Notes under the pieces: model-generated
Databases searched by the model: none
What the model was told of the DNA's origin: nothing
Seen by the model: only the letters and a program-made list of their open reading frames with translations
In this document: positions 1-6,640 of the stretch, piece after piece
Layout: every line of letters starts with the position of its first letter
How positions within the stretch are numbered: position 1 is the first letter of the stretch
NCBI GenBank assembly: GCA_937928385.1
Contig: CALEZD010000062.1
Coordinates: 1-7,955 of the forward strand
Direction of reading: 5' to 3'
Length of the DNA stretch: 7,955 nt
Source of the DNA: an uncultured Bacteroidota bacterium
GTDB lineage: Bacteria > Bacteroidota > Bacteroidia > Chitinophagales > Chitinophagaceae
Program-made: the position numbers and the translations under genes

Positions 1-2296
1 TGACTACTTTATACGCTGCAGTATGATTTCCATTACTGATTTTCAAGGCGTACAAGCCAGTTGCCAGCCCGTCTGTATTTATTTTTTCAATGTGGCCGGG
101 TACTATGTTTGACAATTCTTTTTGATAAACAACCTTTCCTGTCACATCATACAACAATACCAGGCTTTTTTCTGCCGCTTTTTCAAAGGCAATATTCACC
201 TCGTTGCTTACAGGGTTTGGATATACTTTAAGGCTTACCTCTGCCGGAACATTATCAACGCTGACAGTTATCAAGCCATCAAAGGCATTTATCTTGCCCC
301 ATCCCCATGTATTACTGCCTGATGTTGGTATTGCACCTGTAAATGTGTCAGTGATTGCTGTTTTCCTCATGATTTCTATTGCCTGTTCTCGGGTAAGGGT
401 TGGATATTTCTCCAGCCACAAGGCAAGTATGCCCGTAACCATAGGTGCAGCCATAGATGTTCCGTTCATTATTCCGAAATACCAACTCATCGAGCCAATG
501 GACACCTCCTTGACAGTACCAAAAAACTGTGCATTGTATACGCTTGAAAAACTATTAACAGACGAGACTATTGTCTGCCCGGGCGCAACTATATCAGGCT
601 TGGTAACACCATGAGCTGTAGGACCTTTGCTGGAAAAAGATGATATATTGCCCACAAGAGCAGCACTTGAACCCGGCACATTATTCAGCGGCATCCAGGT
701 GTTTTTTGATGTATATGCACCTACTACGATACAGCAGTTGCCGCAGGCGCCGCCTTCGCCTACATTATGGTCTGTAATGCCGGCAATGACAGGCGGCCGA
801 TAACCATAGTCAGTAAAATATACCCTGCCAAAGCGACTGCCCCACATTTTAGTAGTGCCGTCAGTGGCTGTTATTTCCAGCATTATTTTACGGTCTGCAT
901 CCGGCTGCATTGAATTAACTACATATACATCAGCATAGGGTTTGTTGTTGAACGGCGCTATGCCTGTATTGATAAGAACATAAGACGGAATATTGTTTGT
1001 GCCAACCATAATAAACGTATCTATAATGCTAATGTTTGCAGGAATCTTATAGGGCATTGATGCCTCCTCCTGGTTGGTAACTGTATTGTATAACACAACC
1101 CGTACAGAAAAATTCTGAAACGGCTCTCCCCATATATGCACTTCCCCGTCTCCTGCATTTCTTTTGGTAAATGATACTTCTGTAAACGAAAGGAATGTTT
1201 TAACTATCGTATCTGTCAGGTAATACTTATGCTCAATGTATTGGGTGTATTCACCATTGTTGCCAATTGTCCTTACCATCAATTTGCCCGGGCCTGAAAG
1301 CCCTTCCTGGTATTTGTCTGCCAGTGTAGTGCCATCGTGCGGGCCGGCTGTTGTACTCAAACTCATATTGACAGCACTGGGTTTATTTACAGATACGGCA
1401 TAGTTCTGTATATACTCAATACCATCTGCAATACTAACATCGGTACCCGCGTGACTTACAAGTACTACATCACTTTCTGGCGCAGCACCATAGTATGGAC
1501 TGCCCGGATATCCGCCTGAACCCGCTGCAATACCTGCAACATGCGAACCGTGGTCACCGTACATATTATCTGTACCAGCTACCAGCATGGCTATATGCGA
1601 TTTTAGCTCGGTACCATAAGTGAACCCTGCAGGGGCAGAACCGGAATTGTCATTTTGCAACCATGTTCTTTTTATTCGGTAATTATCTTCACCTGTACTG
1701 TCATAAAAAGTGGGGTGAGTATAGTCGAACCCATTGTCTACTATACCTACCACAGCACCCTTACCCCTATAGCCGGTGTTGAGTGGCGATAGGCCCTGGT
1801 GCACCTGGTTTACATTACTTACCCTGCGCGAGCTGTCAACATCTGTAGCTACACGTTGCCCAATCTGCAGGTATTGCACAGTGGGTGCGGCAGCCAATGT
1901 GGCTATTTGCTCAATTGGTATCAAACCTTTGTATATACCACCGCTTTGTTTTATTTGTAAAACGCCTGCCTCCTCAAATACAGATGTCGAGAAGTTTTTG
2001 GATACCATGATAAAGCTGTTGGCGTACAAGCGATTACCCCTCATTACCAGGTAATGTTTTTTTACCAGTTCCTCCCTGCTCATTGTAGCAGGATTGGCTT
2101 CCATCTTTTTCATATCCAGCAAAAGGGCTGCAGTGTTGGACGACATCCCTTTAGTGTCAAACAACGAAACTTCCCTCGTAGCTGTGGGGTAATGCTTAAC
2201 AGGCTCTGTTATCTTTTTACCGGTTCCGATAGTCTGTGCCTGAACAGTAATGCAGGACAAACTGAATATGATTGATGTTATAATAGTCTTTTTCAT
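1..2296 (-). CDS. Secreted S8 (subtilisin-like) serine protease with T9SS sorting domain, paralog 1, 3' end cut by window edge
   Basis: Reading from ATG 2296-2294, the frame is open for 765 codons to the left edge. The paralog at 2322-4619 ends at residue 765, so only the last one or two residues and the stop are probably missing. Seen: a signal peptide (MKK, hydrophobic stretch, ending near VQA-Q at about residue 21); a prodomain at about 45-155; catalytic Asp187 (VGIVDNGFD), His249 (GDHGSHVAGIAAG), oxyanion Asn346 (TIGNNGE) and Ser614 (NGTSMAAPMVTG). Between Asn346 and Ser614 lie about 268 residues instead of the roughly 65 of plain subtilisins. The inserted block (about 360-505, with HIWGEPFQNFSVRV) and the PHDGTTL motif before the Asn recall Csp-type subtilases with a jelly-roll insert. 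Residues 690-765 (VYPNPVSNEVNIAF ... GLYALKIS) match a T9SS type A C-terminal domain, so export through T9SS to the surface or medium is expected. It is the last visible gene of the minus-strand unit, 25 bp after the previous stop. Natural substrate unknown. Confidence 0.93.
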   Translation of the reverse strand, partial: MKKTIITSIIFSLSCITVQAQTIGTGKKITEPVKHYPTATREVSLFDTKGMSSNTAALLLDMKKMEANPATMSREELVKKHYLVMRGNRLYANSFIMVSKNFSTSVFEEAGVLQIKQSGGIYKGLIPIEQIATLAAAPTVQYLQIGQRVATDVDSSRRVSNVNQVHQGLSPLNTGYRGKGAVVGIVDNGFDYTHPTFYDSTGEDNYRIKRTWLQNDNSGSAPAGFTYGTELKSHIAMLVAGTDNMYGDHGSHVAGIAAGSGGYPGSPYYGAAPESDVVLVSHAGTDVSIADGIEYIQNYAVSVNKPSAVNMSLSTTAGPHDGTTLADKYQEGLSGPGKLMVRTIGNNGEYTQYIEHKYYLTDTIVKTFLSFTEVSFTKRNAGDGEVHIWGEPFQNFSVRVVLYNTVTNQEEASMPYKIPANISIIDTFIMVGTNNIPSYVLINTGIAPFNNKPYADVYVVNSMQPDADRKIMLEITATDGTTKMWGSRFGRVYFTDYGYRPPVIAGITDHNVGEGGACGNCCIVVGAYTSKNTWMPLNNVPGSSAALVGNISSFSSKGPTAHGVTKPDIVAPGQTIVSSVNSFSSVYNAQFFGTVKEVSIGSMSWYFGIMNGTSMAAPMVTGILALWLEKYPTLTREQAIEIMRKTAITDTFTGAIPTSGSNTWGWGKINAFDGLITVSVDNVPAEVSLKVYPNPVSNEVNIAFEKAAEKSLVLLYDVTGKVVYQKELSNIVPGHIEKINTDGLATGLYALKISNGNHTAAYKVV

Positions 2297-2321
2297 ACAC
2301 TTGTTTTATTAGTTTGTCCTG

Positions 2322-4619
2322 TTATTGTTTAATGATTTTATAGCTGGCTGCCTGTTGGTCATTACTTATTTTCAAAGCATACACACCTGCAGGCAATTTA
2401 TCCGTGTTTATTTTTTCGATGTGCCCCGGGGCAACCTGGGATAACTGTTTGTGATAAATAACCTTACCTGTTATGTCATACAGTACCACTACACTGCTGC
2501 CAACTGCATCTTCAAAAGCGATATTCACTTCGTTAGTAGTGGGGTTAGGGTAAATTTTTGTGGCTATATGTTCCGGCACATTTTCAACGCTTACAGATAT
2601 TAAACTGCCAAAGGCATTGATTTTACCCCAGCCCCAGGTATTGCTTCCTGCTGCGGGTATCTTTCCGGTGAAAGTATCTGTAATGGCTGCGCGTTTCATC
2701 AGGACTAATGCCTGGTCTCTTGAGAGTGTAGGGTATTTTTGCATCCACAAAGCCACAATGCCCGTTACCATTGGCGCAGCCATAGATGTTCCCTCAAACA
2801 TTCCAAAATACCAGCTTTTACTCCCAACTTCTACAGCCTGCACCACTCGTTCGTGGCTTGAGTTAAGAGCAGTAAGGTAGCTGTTAACCGAAGATGCCAA
2901 AATATTTCCGGGGGCGGTTATATCGGGCTTTGTCCTCCCATCGGCAGTAGGGCCTTTGCTGGAGAAGGGAGCAATATCGCCTACCAATGCCAGTGCCCCG
3001 GCTACTTGTGGTTGGTTACTCATAGATGTCCACTCATTTTTTGATGTGTACGCGCCTACTGTTATTACACTATTGCCACTAGCGCCACCCTCACTATTAG
3101 TATGCGTGGTAGTACCCGTTTTGAAGTTGCCCAGGAAGCCGCCATTGGTAAAAAACGGATTGCCCTTATGTAACCCCCACATTTTTGTTGTGGTATTATG
3201 AGCCGTAATCTCCACAACAATTTTTCTTGCACCATCCGGCTGAAAGTTAATGACTCGTATCAATGCACGAGGTTTATTATTAAGAGGGTCTATACCGGTA
3301 GTGATGAAACATCCGGCGGGGGCATTGTTGAGCCCCGAAAAGTCGATTGTATCCACCATATTGATGGCAGCAGGCGCCTTGTAAGCCATCCCATTTTCAA
3401 ATGTAAAGTTGGTTGAATTGAGTAATAGTAACCTTACCGAAAAATTCTGGTTAGGCTCTCCCCATATATTGATGAAACCATCGCCCACATTGGTATTTCC
3501 CGGATTATTGAACGCGCAAACCGTTCTGATGACAGTATCTGTCAGAGCGAATTTGTGTTCGAGGTACAGAGGGTTCGTTCCGTCATTTCCTGCAGCACTC
3601 ACCAGGATATTGCCCGGTTTGTTAAGGCTATCCATGTACTGGTCGAATAACGAAGTGCCGTCATGTGGCCCTATCTGGCCTCCAAAACTCATATTGATAA
3701 CGCAAGGCTTATTTACAGATTTGGCGTAGTCTTGTATGTACTGGATGCCTTCGGCTACCATCGTTGTCTGAAGTTTACTTGCCACAAGTACTATATCACT
3801 TTCATAAGCCACTCCTTTGTAAGGGCTGCCAAGATAACCACCTGCACCGGCAGCTATTCCGGCAGTATGGGAACCATGATAGCCGTTGCTATCATCCGTA
3901 GCCGCATTTAGTATGGCTGTTTGTGTGGCCAATTCAGTACCATAATTATATCCTGCGGGTGGTGTACCTGAAGGATCATACTGTTGCCATACCCTCTTTA
4001 TACGGTAGTTACTTGTTCCGGTGCTGTCGTAAAAATTAGGGTGCGTATAGTCAAACCCCTGGTCTATTACACCCACTACCACACCTTTGCCTGTATAGGG
4101 CATGGTAAGCGGCGCTAAGCCCTGGTGTACCTGGTTTACATTTGTCTGGATACGGGCGCTGTCCATCAGCGAGCTTAATTTTTCACCTATAGCCAGGTAT
4201 TTTACCGAAGAATTTTTGGCAACACTTGCTAATTGATTAATGGGCACAAGTGCGGTGTATATATTACCTGATTTACGGCCGGGCAATCCACCCATCTCTT
4301 CGATTACATCCATTGCAAACCCCGGGTTGCCTACTATAAAACTGTTCGCATATAAAGTGCCTCCTTTATTGAGCAAGGCGTATTTATCTATCAGTTGTTG
4401 TTGGCTAATAACAGCAGGATTTTTTTGCATACGCATCAGATCGACTAACAGAAACGCAGTAGAAGGCGACATGCCTTTTGTAGGGAACAAGCTGTTTTCC
4501 TCAATAATCGTTCTAGTTGGAGGTGGTGCCTCAGGCGGTGTCATGCCTCCGCTGTTTTGCGCCTGCAAACCCATGCAGCACAGCATTAAAACAATGATTA
4601 GTGTGGCTGTTTTTTTCAT
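2322..4619 (-). CDS. Secreted S8 (subtilisin-like) serine protease with T9SS sorting domain, paralog 2
   Basis: A complete 765-residue protein from ATG 4619. Seen in order: a signal peptide (MKKTATLIIVLMLCCMG, cleavage near LQA-Q, residue 20/21); a short Pro-rich linker (28-35); a prodomain at about 48-152 (LIDKY at 76-80, IGEKLS at 144-149); catalytic Asp186 (VVGVIDQGFD), His248 (GYHGSHTAGIAAG), oxyanion Asn345 (SAAGNDG) and Ser612 (EGTSMAAPMVTG), all with canonical surroundings. The FSSKGPTADGRTKPDITAPG block precedes the Ser. About 267 residues separate Asn345 and Ser612; the insert (about 356-505, with NIWGEPNQNFSVRL) looks like the extra beta domain of Csp-like subtilases. Residues 688-765 (IYPNPTTNEVNIAFE, then GVYALKIS, ending KIIKQ) form a T9SS type A sorting domain. 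Every catalytic residue is present, so it should be active. It is closely similar to the downstream paralog along its full length and begins 10 bp after the stop of the prodomain-like gene, so co-transcription is likely. Substrate unknown; nutritional proteolysis or processing of surface proteins are both possible. Confidence 0.95.
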   Translation of the reverse strand: MKKTATLIIVLMLCCMGLQAQNSGGMTPPEAPPPTRTIIEENSLFPTKGMSPSTAFLLVDLMRMQKNPAVISQQQLIDKYALLNKGGTLYANSFIVGNPGFAMDVIEEMGGLPGRKSGNIYTALVPINQLASVAKNSSVKYLAIGEKLSSLMDSARIQTNVNQVHQGLAPLTMPYTGKGVVVGVIDQGFDYTHPNFYDSTGTSNYRIKRVWQQYDPSGTPPAGYNYGTELATQTAILNAATDDSNGYHGSHTAGIAAGAGGYLGSPYKGVAYESDIVLVASKLQTTMVAEGIQYIQDYAKSVNKPCVINMSFGGQIGPHDGTSLFDQYMDSLNKPGNILVSAAGNDGTNPLYLEHKFALTDTVIRTVCAFNNPGNTNVGDGFINIWGEPNQNFSVRLLLLNSTNFTFENGMAYKAPAAINMVDTIDFSGLNNAPAGCFITTGIDPLNNKPRALIRVINFQPDGARKIVVEITAHNTTTKMWGLHKGNPFFTNGGFLGNFKTGTTTHTNSEGGASGNSVITVGAYTSKNEWTSMSNQPQVAGALALVGDIAPFSSKGPTADGRTKPDITAPGNILASSVNSYLTALNSSHERVVQAVEVGSKSWYFGMFEGTSMAAPMVTGIVALWMQKYPTLSRDQALVLMKRAAITDTFTGKIPAAGSNTWGWGKINAFGSLISVSVENVPEHIATKIYPNPTTNEVNIAFEDAVGSSVVVLYDITGKVIYHKQLSQVAPGHIEKINTDKLPAGVYALKISNDQQAASYKIIKQ

Positions 4620-4629
4620 ATACTGGTTT

Positions 4630-5076
4630 TTAATTATTATTGTCGTGGCTTAATTTTTCTGCTATCTGGAAATAGGTGATACCCTTTTGCCGCAGGAATA
4701 TGTAAAAAGACTTTAGCGGTACCTGTATTGTTCTTATACCTCCTACTGATCGCCCACAGGAAAAACCGGCTTTTTTAAACGTCAGCTCGTCAAAACGGCC
4801 ATCAGTCTTTATGAACCCATGTATGTAATAGGTTCTCTTTCTTTTGCTCAGGTTGTATTTATCAACTAGTCGGGCAGAGGGTACAAATCGCCTTATCTCT
4901 TTTTTTGTGGCTTTCATCTCGTTTTCCAATTCCTGCATAAACATTCTGGTAGTTGCAGAAACAGGGAGAGTGCTATCCATAGTATTAGTTTTTGCCGCAG
5001 CTGTTTGTGCTGTGTTCCTGCCCGGCATGCAGCCCATTAGCAGCACGGTTATTAGTATATAGCATAGCTTTTTCAC
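4630..5076 (-). CDS. Stand-alone subtilase-prodomain-like exported protein (candidate protease inhibitor or folding helper)
   Basis: 148 residues from GTG 5076-5074; an in-frame TGA lies seven codons upstream and no ATG intervenes, so GTG is the first possible start. The N terminus is a signal peptide (KKLCYILITVLLMG) followed by Cys16 in LLMGC, a lipobox-like context but with Met at -2, so lipoprotein status is uncertain. Residues 40-143 align by eye with residues about 50-149 of the next protease: VDKY at 71-74 against IDKY, FI at 88-89 within a Y..xFI pattern, then Gly104, GR at 108-109, GGI at 112-114, VP at 119-120, and IAEKLS at 138-143 against IGEKLS. It ends five residues after EKLS, where the proteases pass into the catalytic domain, so there are no catalytic residues. 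Known of the family: subtilase prodomains assist folding and inhibit the active site. Inferred: a trans-acting inhibitor or chaperone for the two proteases encoded next. It could instead be a decayed partial duplicate, but its signal peptide, intact frame and 10-bp spacing argue for a working gene. Confidence 0.85.
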   Translation of the reverse strand: MKKLCYILITVLLMGCMPGRNTAQTAAAKTNTMDSTLPVSATTRMFMQELENEMKATKKEIRRFVPSARLVDKYNLSKRKRTYYIHGFIKTDGRFDELTFKKAGFSCGRSVGGIRTIQVPLKSFYIFLRQKGITYFQIAEKLSHDNNN

Positions 5077-5095
5077 AATATCATTTTGGTAACAT

Positions 5096-5103
5096 CAAAC
5101 TTC
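5096..5103 (-). promoter_or_regulatory. Possible -7 element for the protease unit
   Basis: On the minus strand this reads GAAGTTTG, seven of eight matches to the Bacteroidota -7 consensus TAnnTTTG, 19 bp upstream of the GTG start of the prodomain-like gene. I see no clear TTG-type -33 element at 19-21 bp upstream, so this is weak. It is the best candidate in the divergent intergenic region for transcription of the three minus-strand genes. Confidence 0.25.
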
Positions 5104-5188
5104 GTGTATATATCTTCAGCCAGGTAGCTATATGTAGGCAACGGCGGTTTTGGGTAGGGAACGGTTGGGGACTTGAGGGCGTGTAAAA

Positions 5189-5196
5189 TACTTTTG
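5189..5196 (+). promoter_or_regulatory. -7 promoter element (TACTTTTG) before the DUF3667 gene
   Basis: TACTTTTG is an exact match to TAnnTTTG, the sigma-ABfr -7 consensus of Bacteroidota. A TTG at 5165-5167 leaves a 21-bp spacer, close to the expected 19-21. Transcription would start near 5203, giving a very short leader to the GTG at 5212 and placing the TTG at 5173 outside the transcript. Confidence 0.4.
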
Positions 5197-5211
5197 TTGA
5201 AAACTCAGCCA

Positions 5212-6246
5212 GTGTTACATCTGCCCGAACGCTCAGAAAAAATCTGCCTTAATTGCAATACTGCCCTGCATGGGCGCTATTGCCATGTATGTGCGCAGGA
5301 AAATATTGAACCCAAACAACCTTTCGGGCATGTACTGGTTCATTTTATTCTGCATTTCACGCATTTTGACACCAAAACCCTACGCACACTGAAGTATTTG
5401 TTGCTAAAACCGGGGTTCTTATCCAATGAATACCTGAAGGGCAGGCGGATGAAGTATGTGGACCCTTTAAGGTTGTATATGACTATCTCGGCTATATTAT
5501 TTCTATGTCTTATTGCCCTGCAGCAAAAGAAAGAAGTAATAACCAAACAGTCGCACCCTGAAATAACAGCGTATATTGATTCTGTAAGAGCTAATACAAA
5601 AGTTGTGGATGAGGATATGATACAGGCAACCGTTAAGGGCAGAAAGGTATACATATATCTATGGGAGGATAAATTCACCCACGGAACAGCATACTACGAT
5701 TCTTTTCAGAAAACGTTGCCGCCGGAGCAGCAGCCAAATTTTGTTGACAGGTGGTGGGGCAGGCATACTGTAAAAGGATATGAAAAGTATAATAAAGACC
5801 CATACAACGCAAACCAGAGGTTCTGGGATAATGTATATCTCTCGTTGTCAAAATTGTTTTTCCTCTCCATGCCCATATTTGCGTTCTTTCTGTATCTTCT
5901 CTTTATAAGGCATAGAAAGAATTATTATTTCACCGACCATGCCACATTCGCATTACATTTTTACTGTATTATATGGTTCTTCCTGATTATCGGCGTGACT
6001 TACAAAAGAGTGTTTGCTGCAATAGGTGTCGGGGCAGACAATATGCTGATGCAGCTAATGGTAAAGTACGGAGCCATGTTAAGTATGCCGGGTGCAATAC
6101 TTTACTTGTTTATATCCATGTTAAGATTTTATAAACAGGGGAAAGCTAAAACACTTGCCAAGACAATTATTTTGTCCATGCTGACATTATCATTATTGAT
6201 AATGGAGGTGATGGTATTGTGGATGAGGAGTTATGGCTATTTTTAA
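5212..6246 (+). CDS. DUF3667 family membrane protein with N-terminal zinc ribbon
   Basis: 344 residues if started at GTG 5212. The frame is open from a TAG at 5155 and has no ATG before the conserved domain; a TTG at 5173 would add 13 residues. I prefer GTG because the resulting start (LHLPERSEKICLNC) resembles N termini I recall for this family, and because a promoter-like TACTTTTG lies at 5189-5196. Seen: a CxxC...CxxC zinc ribbon (Cys12, 15, 24, 27; CLNC and CHVC); the family block with HFTHFDTKTLRTLKYLLLKP (about 48-67), then PGFLSNEYLKGRR and YVDPLRLY. Five likely membrane segments follow at about 89-104, 215-232, 245-264, 287-305 and 318-337, with a roughly 110-residue hydrophilic stretch between the first and second. 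Known of the family: widespread in Bacteroidota, inner-membrane, function not established. It is divergent from the protease unit and shows no evident functional tie to it. The terminator-like hairpin downstream suggests a single-gene transcript. Confidence 0.88.
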   Translation: MLHLPERSEKICLNCNTALHGRYCHVCAQENIEPKQPFGHVLVHFILHFTHFDTKTLRTLKYLLLKPGFLSNEYLKGRRMKYVDPLRLYMTISAILFLCLIALQQKKEVITKQSHPEITAYIDSVRANTKVVDEDMIQATVKGRKVYIYLWEDKFTHGTAYYDSFQKTLPPEQQPNFVDRWWGRHTVKGYEKYNKDPYNANQRFWDNVYLSLSKLFFLSMPIFAFFLYLLFIRHRKNYYFTDHATFALHFYCIIWFFLIIGVTYKRVFAAIGVGADNMLMQLMVKYGAMLSMPGAILYLFISMLRFYKQGKAKTLAKTIILSMLTLSLLIMEVMVLWMRSYGYF

Positions 6247-6251
6247 CAATA

Positions 6252-6283
6252 TTCAGTCCAGGAAGAATTAATATAATAAAATA
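6252..6283 (+). repeat. Imperfect direct repeat, copy 1
   Basis: Begins six bases after the DUF3667 stop with the 13-bp core TTCAGTCCAGGAA, then TTAATAT (6268-6274), four bases, and AAATA (6279-6283). The same blocks in the same order occur at 6358-6394. The core repeats part of the anticodon-arm sequence of the tRNA-Phe remnant found in the second copy. Confidence 0.6.
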
Positions 6284-6313
6284 AGCCTCCCGAAGTTTTG
6301 ACCTGGAAGGCTT
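6283..6313. terminator. Stem-loop terminator, probably bidirectional
   Basis: AAGCCTCC (6283-6290) pairs with GGAAGGCTT (6305-6313) through six uninterrupted pairs plus two more across a bulged A, around a 14-base loop. On the plus strand it is followed by the weak tract TTTCT; on the minus strand it is followed by ATTTTATTATATT. It can end the DUF3667 transcript. Its position seven bases after the 3' end of the minus-strand tRNA remnant suggests it was originally that tRNA gene's terminator. Confidence 0.55.
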
Positions 6314-6319
6314 TCTGTG

Positions 6320-6365
6320 TGGTGCGGGAGGGAATTGCCCCCCCCGACACAAGGATTTTCAGTCC
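6320..6365 (-). pseudogene. 3' fragment of a tRNA-Phe (GAA) gene
   Basis: On the minus strand the sequence starts in the anticodon stem with GGA, then the loop CTGAAAA (anticodon GAA, at 6360-6358), stem TCCTT, variable loop GTGTC, a T-stem/loop region and the acceptor 3' strand ending at A6320. From the loop onward the layout follows tRNA-Phe numbering, but the T-loop is corrupted: a run of eight G replaces GGGGG plus TTC, and the region is one base too long. There is no D arm, no acceptor 5' strand and no complete anticodon stem on the right side (CTGGA instead of the AAGGA needed to pair with TCCTT), so this is a remnant and not a working tRNA. Three-prime tRNA fragments of this extent commonly mark integration sites of tyrosine-integrase elements; whether that happened here is inference. 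Confidence 0.7.
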
Positions 6366-6394
6366 AGGAAAGATTGGTTTAATATCGCAAAATA
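6358..6394 (+). repeat. Imperfect direct repeat, copy 2
   Basis: Same 13-bp core TTCAGTCCAGGAA (6358-6370), then TTAATAT (6379-6385), four different bases, and AAATA (6390-6394), as in copy 1 at 6252-6283; this copy has five extra bases between the blocks. The first eight bases belong to the anticodon arm of the tRNA-Phe remnant, so the repeat runs across the point where tRNA similarity ends. Confidence 0.6.
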
Positions 6395-6577
6395 TGAATC
6401 TATATGGTTGATTATCAGATTCATTAAACTTATTCAGATACAGGACAAACCATAGTATCTCAATAAATGTACAGCAATTGTTCTAGCAGGTTTTTTGTAT
6501 GCCCAAAGAATCGGCATATAAAGTCTACTTCCGTTCAGCACACCAGGTGGCGTTAGATGATAAAGACGTCATTTGGC
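6395..6577. other. Non-coding region upstream of the Crp/Fnr gene
   Basis: I see no convincing gene on either strand in the stretch between the tRNA remnant and the promoter of the regulator. It holds a 7-bp perfect inverted repeat (ATGAATC at 6394-6400 and GATTCAT at 6418-6424, 17-base spacer) and a small palindrome CACCAGGTG at 6541-6549. Neither has an assignable role. No transposase remnant was recognised. Confidence 0.5.
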
Positions 6578-6585
6578 TATATTTG
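6578..6585 (+). promoter_or_regulatory. -7 promoter element (TATATTTG) of the Crp/Fnr gene
   Basis: TATATTTG matches TAnnTTTG exactly. The best -33 candidate is TTAG at 6553-6556, with a 21-bp spacer and one mismatch to TTTG. Predicted start near 6592 gives a leader of about 49 bases ending in an A-rich tract (nine A's just before the ATG), a common Bacteroidota translation-start context without a Shine-Dalgarno sequence. Confidence 0.45.
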
Positions 6586-6640
6586 CATTAACAATAAGTT
6601 GTCAGCAAGTATATCAGAAAAAGTGGCAACATAAAAAAAA

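Noticed and set aside
204..614. Plus-strand open frame opposite the first protease
   Set aside because: It lies wholly antisense to a protease with intact catalytic motifs and has no recognisable domain; similar shadows occur at matching places opposite the second protease (for example 2560-2880).
1..2296. Possibility that the left protease is broken by a frameshift or stop
   Set aside because: Manual translation runs without interruption for 765 codons, with Asp187, His249, Asn346, Ser614 and the sorting domain all in one frame; it is merely cut by the window edge.
4240..4653. Plus-strand open frame of 137 codons opposite the protease N terminus and the gene boundary
   Set aside because: It is antisense to the signal peptide and prodomain of a well-supported gene and has no family resemblance or supported start context.
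4630..5076. Prodomain-like gene as a simple truncated protease pseudogene
   Set aside because: No catalytic-domain remains follow its stop; the next intact gene starts 10 bp later, and the frame and signal peptide are intact. Decay cannot be fully excluded.
5340..5678. Minus-strand frame inside the DUF3667 gene
   Set aside because: It is the complement of the conserved DUF3667 block; no independent coding evidence.
6541..6549. CACCAGGTG palindrome as an operator
   Set aside because: Short, a single copy, and not at a meaningful distance from the predicted promoter; probably chance.
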